DNA of 64,000 bases from Dinghuibacter silviterrae (GCF_004366355.1 NZ_SODV01000001.1:2790001-2854000); one strand, 5' to 3'. Positions 33,781-42,721 are shown, numbered from the stretch's first letter. Notes: generated by a model from the letters alone, not told the origin. Numbers and translations are program-made.

Positions 33781-34814
33781 TGAAGGACCCCAAATTTAAT
33801 CATACTTTCCACCGAAGCTACAATGGCTTGTTCGTTGGTGGCGATCGGCTGCCAATCCAGCATTTTCTTTGCTTTGGCGTTGCTCACATTCCGGCTGACC
33901 CCCAATAAGGGTGCGATGGCCTTGGCTTGTTTATTAAAAAGACCGGCCAGGCGGACCAGCCCATTGGACAAAACCTTGGTGGACACCTTTTGGGAAACCC
34001 CGGGCATTTCTTTTTTTAGAAATACGGCCATCTCCGGTAAGGACATGGCTCCACCCGATAAGGCCAGAAACCGCTGCCCGCTGGCCCCCGGATGGGTCAT
34101 GGCGCGAATATGCAAATCCGCGACATCCCGGACGTCGGCGATGTTCATGTTTAATTGGGGGATGGACTTCATGGAGCCGTCGAGCATGTGTGTCAAAAAC
34201 GCAAAGCTGCCCGAAATATCCCGCCCCAATGTCGGGCCGAAGATGGCCACGGGATTGATCACCGCCAGCTCCATCTGTTCACCTTCTTTGCGGATAAAAT
34301 CCCAGGCGGCGCGCTCGGCCAGGATTTTTGACCGGTTGTAGGCCGTCATCCCTTTTTGGTGGGGGTTGCTCCATTCTTCCTCCGTGATCACGGTATGGGG
34401 ATCTTTGTGGCTGTACCCCACCGCCCCAAAGTTGGAGGTCAACACCACCCGTTTGACACCGGCGTTTTTTGCCGCTGTCAACACCCGAAGCGTGCCGTCC
34501 ACCGCCGGGCGGATCACTTCGTTCTCATCCCTGGGAATGACGGTGGCCATGGGAGAGGCCACGTGCAACACAAAACGGCAATCCTTCACCGCTTTGTCCC
34601 AGTTGGCGTCCTTCATCAGGTCCGCCTCGACGAATTCCAGGCCGTCCGGCGTCGCGATGCCCCCGTTGCGGAGCATGTCCAGGACTTCCTCCTTTCTGTT
34701 CATGGTCCGAAGGGTCGTTTTTACGCGATAGCCCTTCTGTAACAGTTGGAGAATACAGTGAACCCCAACAAAGCCGGTTCCTCCCGTGACCAAAACCGTT
34801 TCTTTTTTGTCCAT
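33777..34814 (-). CDS. NAD(P)-dependent extended SDR (dihydroflavonol-reductase-like)
   Basis: A 345-residue extended SDR starting at 34814 (MDKKETVLVTGGTGFVGVHC). The glycine motif TGGTGFVG binds NAD(P). The stretch LVEADLMKDANWDKAVKDCRFVLHVASP is typical of the DFR/CCR subgroup, and the active-site Tyr and Lys are in TAYNRSKILAERAAWDF (about residue 170). The C-terminal half resembles aldehyde and ketone reductases of Bacteroidota. It is coupled by ATGA overlap to the AraC gene. The frame is open upstream to 34880 but without family-like sequence. Substrate unknown. Confidence 0.9.
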   Translation of the reverse strand: MDKKETVLVTGGTGFVGVHCILQLLQKGYRVKTTLRTMNRKEEVLDMLRNGGIATPDGLEFVEADLMKDANWDKAVKDCRFVLHVASPMATVIPRDENEVIRPAVDGTLRVLTAAKNAGVKRVVLTSNFGAVGYSHKDPHTVITEEEWSNPHQKGMTAYNRSKILAERAAWDFIRKEGEQMELAVINPVAIFGPTLGRDISGSFAFLTHMLDGSMKSIPQLNMNIADVRDVADLHIRAMTHPGASGQRFLALSGGAMSLPEMAVFLKKEMPGVSQKVSTKVLSNGLVRLAGLFNKQAKAIAPLLGVSRNVSNAKAKKMLDWQPIATNEQAIVASVESMIKFGVLQ

Positions 34815-34908
34815 TATTACATGATTTTGTAGGACAAAGGTCAACGGAAAAGGATTTGCCGGCTTTGTTGAAAAGTCCAAAGTTGTTTTGTTGAGCGGGC
34901 CATAAGGT

Positions 34909-35781
34909 CTACGGCTCGATGTCCGAAATCATCCCCGGCCCTGTCGGACGCCATCCCAGCCATTCCTGGGTCAAGGCACTCGACGCCGGCATATCGATCC
35001 CCATAAACGCCGCCAAAAAACCAAAGTGCTCACCCGCCTGCTCCGGAGACAAGGACACCACCGGCAGGTCCAACCGGCGGCCGATCGCTTCGGCGATGGC
35101 TTTGAGCGGCACGCCCTCTTCGCCCACCGCATGATACCGCGCACCGGCCAACCCTTTTTCCAACGCCAGGTGATAAACCCGCGCGGCATCAAACCGGTAG
35201 GCCGCCGGCCAGCGGTTCAGCCCTTCACCGATGTATGCCGACACCCCTTTTTGACGGGCGATGTCAATGGCAAGGGAGACGAGCCCATGCTTGTCCCGGT
35301 CATGCACCTGCGGAAGACGCACCACCGACACCGGGACCCCCTGCGCCGCCACCACGTCCGCCGTCGCTTCCGACACACGGGGTACGTGCGCGAAACTGGG
35401 GTGGGGGGCTTCCATTTCCGTCCTGGGCCCGCCCGAAACGCCCATACCCGTTCCCGAGGTAACAATCAACGGACCACGGCCGCTGCCCAGCCCCTCGCCC
35501 AAGGCCAGGATGGCGCGCCGGTCGACCTCGCAATTCTCCGCAAACTTTGAGAAATCATGGATAAAGCCTAAATGAATGACCGCATCCGCGCCCGCGGCGC
35601 CGCTGCGCAAGCTTTCCAAATCTTCCAGCGCCCCGCGATGCGCTTCCGCGCCCACCGCTGCCAATGCGTCCACCGCCGCTTCCGTACGAGCCAATCCAAG
35701 AACCTGGTGACCCGACTTGATCAGGTCCGGGACAAGGGCCGATCCGATAAATCCAGTTGCACCTGTAATAAAGACACGCAT
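34909..35781 (-). CDS. NAD-dependent epimerase/dehydratase-like SDR
   Basis: A 290-residue extended SDR. It starts MRVFITGATGFIGSALVPDL with the TGATGFIGS glycine motif, then IHLGFIHDFSKFAE and VTSGTGMGVSG. The usual Tyr-x3-Lys is not obvious; the segment VPRVSEATADVVAAQGVPVS stands where it is expected, as in some Bacteroidota and actinobacterial members of this group. The C-terminal region (GVPLKAIAEAIGRRLDLPVVSL) fits substrate-domain features. It diverges from the degenerate SDR/sigma operon at 35897, with a 115-base promoter region between. Confidence 0.88.
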   Translation of the reverse strand: MRVFITGATGFIGSALVPDLIKSGHQVLGLARTEAAVDALAAVGAEAHRGALEDLESLRSGAAGADAVIHLGFIHDFSKFAENCEVDRRAILALGEGLGSGRGPLIVTSGTGMGVSGGPRTEMEAPHPSFAHVPRVSEATADVVAAQGVPVSVVRLPQVHDRDKHGLVSLAIDIARQKGVSAYIGEGLNRWPAAYRFDAARVYHLALEKGLAGARYHAVGEEGVPLKAIAEAIGRRLDLPVVSLSPEQAGEHFGFLAAFMGIDMPASSALTQEWLGWRPTGPGMISDIEP

Positions 35782-35896
35782 ATTTTTTTATACAAAATTG
35801 AGCCGTCGGGAGACTTGAAAACAAGGACATTTGACTCAAATTTCTAAAATCCCGACCGTTTTGCCCGGCTCCTTCGTCTATAGACAAACAAACAAA

Positions 35897-36685
35897 ATGC
35901 AACCTCTAAAAGACAAAGTAGCCGTCGTATTTGCCGCCTCCGGAGACATAGCGGGCGCCGTGGCGCGATCGTTTTCCGATCAAGGGGCAAAGGTCTATGT
36001 TACCGCCCGGAACCTGGATGCCGTAAAAGCGTTGGCGCGCGAGCTCAAAGCGGAAGCCGCCAGGGTGGACGCCATGAAGGAGACCGAAATCGACCACTTC
36101 CTACAAAAGGTTGTCGCGGACAACGGCAAATTGGACGTCGTATTCAATGGTATCGGCGTGAGCTACAACGACATGGGCGGCCGTCCACCCACCACCCAAG
36201 CGACTTTCGAGCAGTTTATGAGCCCCATGGAAAAACTTTGCGGTTCACAGTTCCTTACGTCCAGGGTAGCGGCAAGGTACATGATGGAAACCGGTTCCGA
36301 GGGGACCATCCTGCTGCTCACGGCGGCGCTGTCCAGAAGCAAAATCCCCAACCTGGCAGGCATCACCGCCGCCAGTGCCGCCATTGAAGGGATGACCAGG
36401 GTGATGGCCGCGGAATTTGGGGGTAACGGTATAAAGGTGATCTGTATTTGTTCCGGCGCCTTGATGGAGACGAAGCGGATTTCCGGATGGATAGAGTCCG
36501 TTGCAAACCAATACGGAATACCGGTGGAGCAAATCGTGTCACAATACAAAGCCTTTGACATATTAAAGACGGTGCCTACACTGAAGCAACTCGGCGACAC
36601 CGCCGCCTTTCTTGCTTCCGAGACAGGGGTGGCCTTCAACAGTCATATTGTTGACGTGGATTGTGGTAAGTTGAATATCTTGTGA
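35897..36685 (+). CDS. Degenerate SDR-like protein without catalytic Tyr/Lys
   Basis: A 262-residue protein with the SDR fold. The N-terminal cofactor loop reads VVFAASGDIAGAVARSF in place of the usual TGxxxGIG. The segment LTAALSRSKIPNLAGITAASAAIEGMTRVMAAEFGGNGIKV aligns with the SDR active-site helix, but the YxxxK pair is replaced by I and S (GITAAS). Ordinary reductase activity is therefore unlikely, and a sensing or binding role is possible. ATG at 35897 was chosen. The gene ends three bases before the ECF sigma factor start, so the two are one transcript. Confidence 0.82.
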   Translation: MQPLKDKVAVVFAASGDIAGAVARSFSDQGAKVYVTARNLDAVKALARELKAEAARVDAMKETEIDHFLQKVVADNGKLDVVFNGIGVSYNDMGGRPPTTQATFEQFMSPMEKLCGSQFLTSRVAARYMMETGSEGTILLLTAALSRSKIPNLAGITAASAAIEGMTRVMAAEFGGNGIKVICICSGALMETKRISGWIESVANQYGIPVEQIVSQYKAFDILKTVPTLKQLGDTAAFLASETGVAFNSHIVDVDCGKLNIL

Positions 36686-36688
36686 TCC

Positions 36689-37495
36689 ATGGATATCAAC
36701 GATTTCCAAACCCTTTTCGCCGAGTTTCAAAACCCGTTAAAGTCATACCTGTATCGTCTGGTGACCGACCGGAATGACGTGGAGGACCTGACGCACGACA
36801 CGTTTATCCGGGCATTTTCCAAGATATCCACCTTTAACCAGGAATCTTCCCTAAAAACCTGGGTGTTCAAAATAGCGACCAACCTCGCGTATGATCATTT
36901 ACGGCGACAAAAAAGATGGCAGGCCGACGCCCAGGACCGGGCGGCGGACCTCGCCATCGGTTCCGAGGAAATCCGGCAGGTATTTTGGATGGTCCACCAT
37001 ACATCGCCTTACGGGGCGTACGAAATGAAGGAGCATATCGACTACTGTTTTACTTGTATATCAAAAACCTTACCCATCGAAAACCAGGTCGCCCTGATCT
37101 TAAAAGACATTTACGATTTTCAAGTCAGGGAAATTGGCCTTATCCTGGGGAAAACGGAAGGCGTCATCAAGCACCTGCTAAACGACGCCAGGAGCACGAT
37201 GACGGATATATTTGAGCACAGGTGCGCGCTCATCAACAAAAATGGCGTCTGTCACCAATGCAGCCACATCAACGAAATATTCAACCCCAAACAGGACCAG
37301 CAGGAGGAGCTCATGAAGCTGGACCTTGTAAAGGGTTCGAAAAAATACAACCGGGAGGAGCTGTATGCCTTGCGGACCATGCTGGTAAAAGCGATCGATC
37401 CCCTGCATGCGTCGGGGACCGATTTTCACGAGGAGATTATGAAGTGTCTTAGAACGGCGATTGGGGAGAAAAAGGATTTTTTTGCGGAGGAATAG
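36689..37495 (+). CDS. ECF sigma factor with C-terminal Cys-rich extension
   Basis: A 268-residue sigma factor. Region 2 is PLKSYLYRLVTDRNDVEDLTHDTFIRAFSKISTF with LKTWVFKIATNLAYDHLRR, and region 4 is TLPIENQVALILKDIYDFQVREIGLILGKTEGVIKHLLNDAR. After region 4 comes an extension with HRCALINKNGVCHQCSHINEIFN, whose Cys and His are set like a zinc site, plus an earlier CFTC before region 4. Such extended ECF factors often lack a separate anti-sigma gene and are regulated through the added domain. It follows a degenerate SDR gene by three bases and overlaps the convergent EamA gene by 47 bases. Confidence 0.9.
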   Translation: MDINDFQTLFAEFQNPLKSYLYRLVTDRNDVEDLTHDTFIRAFSKISTFNQESSLKTWVFKIATNLAYDHLRRQKRWQADAQDRAADLAIGSEEIRQVFWMVHHTSPYGAYEMKEHIDYCFTCISKTLPIENQVALILKDIYDFQVREIGLILGKTEGVIKHLLNDARSTMTDIFEHRCALINKNGVCHQCSHINEIFNPKQDQQEELMKLDLVKGSKKYNREELYALRTMLVKAIDPLHASGTDFHEEIMKCLRTAIGEKKDFFAEE

Positions 37496-38360
37496 GCTTT
37501 GCAAACTTTTTCGAGCCCGCCACACAAAGAATCACCCCCACGGTCACGCCCACCATCCCCAGGCTCACCTTTTCGTGAAGCAACGTCGCCGCCAACCCCA
37601 ATCCAAAGAAGGGTTGTAACAGTTGCAACTGGCCGACCGTTGCCGTCCCGCCTTGTGCAAGCCCCCGATACCAGAATATAAAACCGATAAACATGCTGAA
37701 CAGCGAGACATAGCTCAGGCCAATCCAGCCGGCCGCGTGAATTTGAACAAAGGAGGCCGGGGGTAAAAAGAAAACAAGCGGGACCATGACCGGCAACGAC
37801 AACACCAATGCCCAGGAAATCACCTGCCAACCACCCAGCGTCTTTGAGAGTCTGGCGCCCTCCGCATAGCCCAGCCCGCAAAGAAGGATCGCCAGCAGCA
37901 TGAGTCCATCCCCCACAGGTGATCCTTTTATGCCTTGCGCGACAGCAAAGCCAACGACCAGGAGGCTTCCCACCAGGGAGAATATCCAGAATACCGGCCG
38001 GGGGCGCTCTCCTCCGCGAATCACCCCGAATAGGGCGGTGACAAGCGGCAATATGCCTACAAAAACGATGGAGTGCGCGGAGGTGACATATTGCAAGGCC
38101 AACCCCGATAAAAGGGGATAACCCACCACTACACCCAACCCGACGATCGACAGGGGGAAAATCTGTTCCCGCGCCGGTCGTTTTTCCTTAAAGACAAAAA
38201 GGACAAAAAGCGCCAGCAGACCGGCAATGGTGGCCCGCGCCGCCGTTAGAAACAAGGGGCTGAAGTCCAGAATGGCCACCCTTGTGGCGGGTAGTGAACC
38301 ACTGAATATCACTACCCCGATAAAACCATACATCCAACCACTTGTCGTTTTTGCGCTCAT
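37449..38360 (-). CDS. EamA/DMT-family transporter
   Basis: A 303-residue, ten-helix drug/metabolite transporter with two EamA halves. The first contains MYGFIGVVIFSGSLPATRVAIL and AARATIAGLLALFVLFVF, the second GLMLLAILLCGLGYAEGARLSK with GTATVGQLQLLQPFFGLGLAA. It probably exports an amino acid, drug or metabolite. It diverges from a MocR regulator gene 78 bases away, the usual arrangement for a PLP-binding regulator that controls its neighbour. Its 3' end overlaps the convergent sigma gene by 47 bases. Confidence 0.92.
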   Translation of the reverse strand: MSAKTTSGWMYGFIGVVIFSGSLPATRVAILDFSPLFLTAARATIAGLLALFVLFVFKEKRPAREQIFPLSIVGLGVVVGYPLLSGLALQYVTSAHSIVFVGILPLVTALFGVIRGGERPRPVFWIFSLVGSLLVVGFAVAQGIKGSPVGDGLMLLAILLCGLGYAEGARLSKTLGGWQVISWALVLSLPVMVPLVFFLPPASFVQIHAAGWIGLSYVSLFSMFIGFIFWYRGLAQGGTATVGQLQLLQPFFGLGLAATLLHEKVSLGMVGVTVGVILCVAGSKKFAKPIPPQKNPFSPQSPF

Positions 38361-38414
38361 TTTTTTTGCACAAAAATAAAAGCGCAGAACATAAAGACAC
38401 AGTCTCAGTTTTAT

Positions 38415-38422
38415 ATATTTGC
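38415..38422 (+). promoter_or_regulatory. Possible Bacteroidota -7 box before the MocR gene
   Basis: TATATTTG fits the TAnnTTTG consensus and lies 17 bases before the MocR ATG in the short divergent EamA-MocR region. A matching -33 element was not clear. Confidence 0.35.
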
Positions 38423-38438
38423 ATGGATACAGTTTATT

Positions 38439-39851
38439 ATGCCCAGGAATTTTTTATACCATGAAATAGCCGGCAGGATCGCCGCTCAGATCAGAAATGG
38501 GACCCTGAAAGCCGGCGACAGGCTGCCCTCGGTGAGGATGTTATGCCAGGAACATGGCATCGGTATGAATACGGCAAAGCGGATATTTTTGGAGCTGGAG
38601 GCCCAGTCATTGATCGAATCCAAACCCCAATCGGGCTATTTTGTACATAAACTGCTGTATCTAAAATTACCGCTTCCCGAGGTAAGCCGCCCTTCTCCGA
38701 CAGCTCATTGCAAGGAGCCAGACGGACTTATCAGCAGGGTCTACGCCAATATGGGCAACGAGAAGCTCACCCTGTTCTCCATCGGCGCACCATCCGGAGA
38801 CCTGCTGCCCTTCCCAAAATTGAAAAAGGAACTCGTTTTGGCCACCCGGGCGCTTAAGGAAGGCGGAACGGCGTATGAACCGCTACCCGGCAATACAAAA
38901 TTGAGAAGGATGATGGCGGCCCGCTCCCTGGCCTGGGGCGGCCATCTCACGGAAGACGACCTGGTGACGACCAGCGGCGGCATGAACGCGCTGTCTTTTT
39001 GCCTGATGGCATTAGGCAAGCCCGGCGATACGGTTGCCATAGAAAGTCCGTGCTATCCGGGCATTTTGCAACTGGCCGTAAGTCTGGGTCTAAAAGTGCT
39101 GGAGCTGCCGACGCATCCGACGACAGGGATAGAAATAGATGCCTTAATGAAAGCCATTCCAAAGATTGATATCTGCTTATTGGTCCCCAACTTCAATACC
39201 CCCTTGGGCAGTTGTATGCCGGAAGAGCACAAGAAGGCGGTTGTGACGCTGCTGGCAAAGCACGGCATACCACTGATAGAGGACGATGTATATGGCGACC
39301 TCTATTTTGGTGGGCAACGTCCACCCTGTTGCAAATCGTTTGACGAGACAGGCACCGTGCTATGGTGTAGTTCCGTTTCCAAAACCCTGGCGCCGGGCTA
39401 TCGCGTCGGCTGGGTAGCCCCCGGCAAATACAAAGCGCAAATACTAAAGCTAAAGCTGGTGCACGCCTTGTCCTCCACCTCCGTTGTCCAGGAAGCCGTG
39501 GGGAATTTCCTAAGTACCGGCAGGTATGACCATCACCTCCGTCGTCTTCGGGCAACCCTCCAAAGCAACTACCAAAACTATGTCCACACGATAGCGGAAT
39601 ACTTCCCCGATGGGACAAAGACGAGCCGGCCACAAGGCGGCCTTGCCCTATGGGTTGAATTTCCCAAAAGGATCGATACCACCGAATTGTATGACTTCGC
39701 CATCAGGCAACGCATCAGCATTGCCCCCGGGCGCATGTTCACGCTTCAACACCAGTTTGAGCACTGCATGCGGCTTTGTATCGGGTTGCCCTGGTCCGAA
39801 GACATAAGATTCAAATTGAAAAAGCTGGGGAACCTCGCGAAAATGATGTGA
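38439..39851 (+). CDS. MocR-type GntR/aminotransferase regulator
   Basis: A 470-residue fusion. The N-terminal GntR winged helix is IAAQIRNGTLKAGDRLPSVRMLCQEHGIGMNTAKRIFLELEAQSLIES at about residues 10-58. From about residue 105 it is a type-I aminotransferase fold, with TTSGGMNALSFCLMAL, IALESPCYPGI-like IAIESPCYPG, and the PLP lysine in WCSSVSKTLAPGYRVGW (about residue 315). Members of the MocR family sense PLP or an amino-compound and control adjacent transporter or metabolic genes. It diverges from the EamA transporter, its likely target. Confidence 0.92.
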   Translation: MPRNFLYHEIAGRIAAQIRNGTLKAGDRLPSVRMLCQEHGIGMNTAKRIFLELEAQSLIESKPQSGYFVHKLLYLKLPLPEVSRPSPTAHCKEPDGLISRVYANMGNEKLTLFSIGAPSGDLLPFPKLKKELVLATRALKEGGTAYEPLPGNTKLRRMMAARSLAWGGHLTEDDLVTTSGGMNALSFCLMALGKPGDTVAIESPCYPGILQLAVSLGLKVLELPTHPTTGIEIDALMKAIPKIDICLLVPNFNTPLGSCMPEEHKKAVVTLLAKHGIPLIEDDVYGDLYFGGQRPPCCKSFDETGTVLWCSSVSKTLAPGYRVGWVAPGKYKAQILKLKLVHALSSTSVVQEAVGNFLSTGRYDHHLRRLRATLQSNYQNYVHTIAEYFPDGTKTSRPQGGLALWVEFPKRIDTTELYDFAIRQRISIAPGRMFTLQHQFEHCMRLCIGLPWSEDIRFKLKKLGNLAKMM

Positions 39852-39931
39852 TCCGGCATAGACTTTGTGCGTTTTTCGAATACACCTGCTCGCCCCGCCA
39901 CATCAAACTTTTCATCCAAAAAAACGCATCT

Positions 39932-40768
39932 ATGAAACGCACTACTGTGGTTTCCCTGGCCTTGCTATGCCTGGGAGCGATGATTCCTGCTTGTATCAAG
40001 GTAACGACACCAGGAGGGGGTTCTTCGGACAAACAAGACCTCCAAATGATGTTGACGGACGATCCCCCGCCCACGCCCCCGGACTCCGTTCTGATCGATG
40101 CCATGGCCAGCATCACCGCCGTAAACGTGGACATAGAATCCATGTCCATAATGATGTGGTCGGACACCGATCACTGGGAACCCCTGGACATCATGCCCGG
40201 GGTATATAACCTCTTGAACCTCAGGAACGGCATGGATACCGCGTTGGGCACAACGCACCTCAAAAAGGGACAGGTTAAAGCGATCAAGGTGGTCTTCGGG
40301 AACCAAAGCTCCGTGACCGCAAACGGCATCAATGTTCAACTGGGTTTACTGTTTGCACCCACGGTGGTCGTCCCCGTGACCAATGATACGATACAGTTGG
40401 GCGACACCCCCCTCCAGCTATGGATGGACATCGACGCCGGGCGTTCGATCGTCGAGCTCGCGCAGGGGAACTTCGGACTCAAACCCTTTATCCGCCTGTT
40501 CACCACCAACAGCGCCAGTATAAAAGGGATCGTCATGCCCCACGCGTCCGCGCCCCTCGTCGGCGTCATCAGCGGCAGCGATACGCTGGTGGCCCTGCCT
40601 TCCTTCACCGGGGATTCCGGTATGTGGGAAATACGCGGGATAAAAACGGCTACGGTAAACGTCTTCTTCCACGCGACAGCTTCAAGCTACCACGATACGG
40701 CGTTGCTCGATGTTCCCGTGGTGCGCGGGACGATCACCGATGTAGGGAGTGTCGAGTTGAAGCAATAG
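39932..40768 (+). CDS. DUF4382 lipoprotein
   Basis: A 278-residue lipoprotein beginning MKRTTVVSLALLCLGAMIPAC, with a Cys at the end of the lipobox. The mature part has the DUF4382 core: LQMMLTDDPPP near the start, DSVLIDAMASITAVNVDIESM, PGVYNLLNLRNGMDTALGTTHL with KKGQVKAIKVVFG, and a second half with VGVISGSDTLVALPSFTGDSG. DUF4382 proteins are common surface lipoproteins of Bacteroidota with no known role. A frame extending upstream to 39776 overlaps the MocR gene and is a shadow. A long palindrome follows the stop codon. Confidence 0.88.
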   Translation: MKRTTVVSLALLCLGAMIPACIKVTTPGGGSSDKQDLQMMLTDDPPPTPPDSVLIDAMASITAVNVDIESMSIMMWSDTDHWEPLDIMPGVYNLLNLRNGMDTALGTTHLKKGQVKAIKVVFGNQSSVTANGINVQLGLLFAPTVVVPVTNDTIQLGDTPLQLWMDIDAGRSIVELAQGNFGLKPFIRLFTTNSASIKGIVMPHASAPLVGVISGSDTLVALPSFTGDSGMWEIRGIKTATVNVFFHATASSYHDTALLDVPVVRGTITDVGSVELKQ

Positions 40769-40785
40769 CACGGGAAACCATAATG

Positions 40786-40837
40786 ATGCAAAATGGCTCT
40801 AAACTTGGGAAAAACCCTAGTTTGAGCCATTTTGCAT
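40786..40837. terminator. Long palindrome/possible terminator after the DUF4382 gene
   Basis: Arms ATGCAAAATGGCTC-T-AAACT (40786-40805) and AGTTTGAGCCATTTTGCAT (40819-40837) pair over 19 bp with a single bulged T. An inner GGG/CCC pair leaves an AAAAA loop. It starts 17 bases after the stop. There is no U-run after it, so it is either a bidirectional terminator of weak type or a palindromic repeat element. Confidence 0.7.
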
Positions 40838-40973
40838 ATCTATACCTGCAATTCGGCAATTAAACCGTACTTTCGTAGGTAACATTGAGTTTAGCAAAAG
40901 AAGTAATTGTCAAGTCCCCTCTACTTTTTATCGCCCTTCTCAGTTGGTCTCTAACATTTTAAACTTTTTAAGC

Positions 40974-41264
40974 ATGACTCTTTATGTCTCCAACCTGGCT
41001 TTCCAGGTAACGGATCGTGATCTTCAATCTCTTTTTACGCCTTTTGGCGCCGTTAACTCCATTAACATTATTATGGATAAAGCTACGGGAAGGTCCCGCG
41101 GGTTTGCTTTTGTGGAAATACCGGACGCCGCCGGCGAAAACGCCATCCGCGAGCTTCAAGGTGTTGATTTGCAAGGCCGGCCGCTATCCATTGCCCCTGC
41201 AAAGCCGAAAAGGGATGAATCCGATGGTGGGTTCCAACCCAACCGTAACCGGAACAGGTTTTAG
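40974..41264 (+). CDS. Small RRM-type RNA-binding protein
   Basis: A 96-residue protein with one RNA-recognition motif. RNP2 is LYVSNL at residues 3-8 and RNP1 is RSRGFAFVEI at about 42-51. The tail is basic and low complexity (PKRDESDGGFQPNRNRNRF). Such single-RRM proteins occur in cyanobacteria and Bacteroidota and bind RNA, often under cold or stress. The ATG at 40974 starts right at the family N-terminus, MTLYVSNL. A 200-base upstream region holds the palindrome and an AT-rich leader that may contain regulatory RNA structure. Confidence 0.92.
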   Translation: MTLYVSNLAFQVTDRDLQSLFTPFGAVNSINIIMDKATGRSRGFAFVEIPDAAGENAIRELQGVDLQGRPLSIAPAKPKRDESDGGFQPNRNRNRF

Positions 41265-41527
41265 TGGTACTCTTCGCTTCTCTTAAAAGCTTCGAACGCC
41301 AGGCGTACCTGTTGGAGAATTTCCTCGGGGAAGTCGTTGAACTGGAGCTTTTCAAAGGAAATGCTGGAGGGTGTAAAACGAGACAGGCTTTGATGGTGAT
41401 TGTGCATGTAATCGCGCGTTTCCGAAGGCCATCTCGGCTCGTGCTGTTGGAAAAACGACATGAACTTTTCCTCGACTTTATCGAGGTTCTTTTTCAGCAG
41501 GTCCATGCCCGTTGCTTGTATACTCAT
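41261..41527 (-). CDS. Hypothetical helical small protein
   Basis: An 88-residue protein from the ATG at 41527 (MSIQATGMDLLKKNLDKVEEKFMSFFQQHEPRWPSE). It is charged and helical with no signal or TM segment. No family was recognised. It is convergent with the RRM gene, its last codons overlapping that gene's stop, and diverges from the small gene at 41569 with only 41 bases between. Confidence 0.6.
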   Translation of the reverse strand: MSIQATGMDLLKKNLDKVEEKFMSFFQQHEPRWPSETRDYMHNHHQSLSRFTPSSISFEKLQFNDFPEEILQQVRLAFEAFKRSEEYH

Positions 41528-41568
41528 ATCGACGAAGGTATGCTTTATATTCAATTACCAATACATCA

Positions 41569-41823
41569 ATGACCGTACAACAGATCGAAAAGTTTATAGC
41601 GTTGCATCCAAAAGGAGCATCTGGATCCGTGACCATATCCTTTAAAACAAGAAAAAATGTCCAGGGTGTTTTCATTCAAACCCCCGACTACGAGGAATTG
41701 AAGAAAAAGAACTTTTGGCGGATCGTCATGTCCCCGAACCTGGATGACTATATCCGTACGAAAAGCCTTAGCCACGCCAGGATATTCAATGGCCTGGAAT
41801 TCTCGAAGCTGTCGATACCATAG
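41569..41823 (+). CDS. Hypothetical small protein
   Basis: An 84-residue protein (MTVQQIEKFIALHPKGASGS at the start, SLSHARIFNGLEFSKLSIP at the end). It has a beta-rich central part (VTISFKTRKNVQGVFIQTPD) and no membrane segment. No family was recognised. Codon usage and the close spacing to the next gene (three bases) support that both are translated as a pair. Confidence 0.6.
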   Translation: MTVQQIEKFIALHPKGASGSVTISFKTRKNVQGVFIQTPDYEELKKKNFWRIVMSPNLDDYIRTKSLSHARIFNGLEFSKLSIP

Positions 41824-41826
41824 ATC

Positions 41827-42099
41827 ATGCTGTATTCGAAGGACGATCTTACGCACAAGGACTATGAATGGGAAAAGCCGCCCGGTAAGGTCGTTTACAG
41901 CGGAAGCCCTACCCGGCGTGCTTTTGACCCCTTCAACGGCGAGCAAGTACTTTTCGTCATCAATACTTTCTGCACATCGATTACCGGGATCACCATTGCG
42001 GAGGTTGAAAAAATTGAATCCCTTCTGCGGGATAAGTTGCCGCTGGGGCCCAGGAGTGAGATATCGGTGGTGCGGTGGTTGGAGTTGATCTACGAGTAG
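41827..42099 (+). CDS. Hypothetical small protein
   Basis: A 90-residue protein (MLYSKDDLTHKDYEWEKPPG, ending RWLELIYE) with no signal or membrane segment. It starts three bases after the previous stop and ends 12 bases before the DUF502-like gene, so the three form a small operon. Function unknown. Confidence 0.6.
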   Translation: MLYSKDDLTHKDYEWEKPPGKVVYSGSPTRRAFDPFNGEQVLFVINTFCTSITGITIAEVEKIESLLRDKLPLGPRSEISVVRWLELIYE

Positions 42100-42111
42100 C
42101 CAAACAATAAA

Positions 42112-42693
42112 ATGAGTATCGTACGACAAACAGGCGGCATGATCCGCAACACGTTTATCAATGGCATTATTTTTCTAATCCCACTGGTCGCACTTGGCTG
42201 GGTTTTTAGCGGCGCTATCGGAGGTATCGCAGGCGCCATGAGCAGTACCCAAAGCAACCCCTGGGTACAATCGCACGGCGGTTTGTTGTTGTTGCTGCCG
42301 ATGGTGGTTTTGGGATTCGTTGCTTTTGTCTTTGCCTTGGGCATCCTGGTCCATATTACGGTACTTCAACGTGCCAAGAACTGGCTGGAGCAACAAGTAC
42401 TGGATATGATGCCGGGGTACGATTTCCTAAAGTCAATGATGGAGGAAAAACTGCACGTAAAGGAGAAGAAGGGCGCCCCCGTGCTGGTGCAATGGTCTTC
42501 CTCGCAGCAGTTAGGCATATTGGTGGAGGAAAAAGAAGGGCGCGCCGTGGTGTTTTTCCCCACCAGTACCATCATGGGCGGTGGCGCGGTACACGTTGTA
42601 CGCGTCGAGCAGATTACAAGACTTTCCTTTTCACTTACAGAGCTGGATAATATATTGATCCGGTCGGGCGGGGGATTGCTGGGGGAAGCCTAA
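42112..42693 (+). CDS. DUF502-family membrane protein
   Basis: A 193-residue protein with two transmembrane helices (FINGIIFLIPLVALGWVFSG and LLLLLPMVVLGFVAFVFALG) followed by a cytosolic part ending VVRVEQITRLSFSLTELDNI. The order of two helices plus a conserved GILV-rich domain (LGILVEEKEGRAVVFFPTS) fits DUF502, which is widespread and without a known role. It closes the small operon that starts at 41569. Confidence 0.8.
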   Translation: MSIVRQTGGMIRNTFINGIIFLIPLVALGWVFSGAIGGIAGAMSSTQSNPWVQSHGGLLLLLPMVVLGFVAFVFALGILVHITVLQRAKNWLEQQVLDMMPGYDFLKSMMEEKLHVKEKKGAPVLVQWSSSQQLGILVEEKEGRAVVFFPTSTIMGGGAVHVVRVEQITRLSFSLTELDNILIRSGGGLLGEA

Positions 42694-42721
42694 AGGCCGC
42701 CCCCAGCGTTCCCGATCCCGT

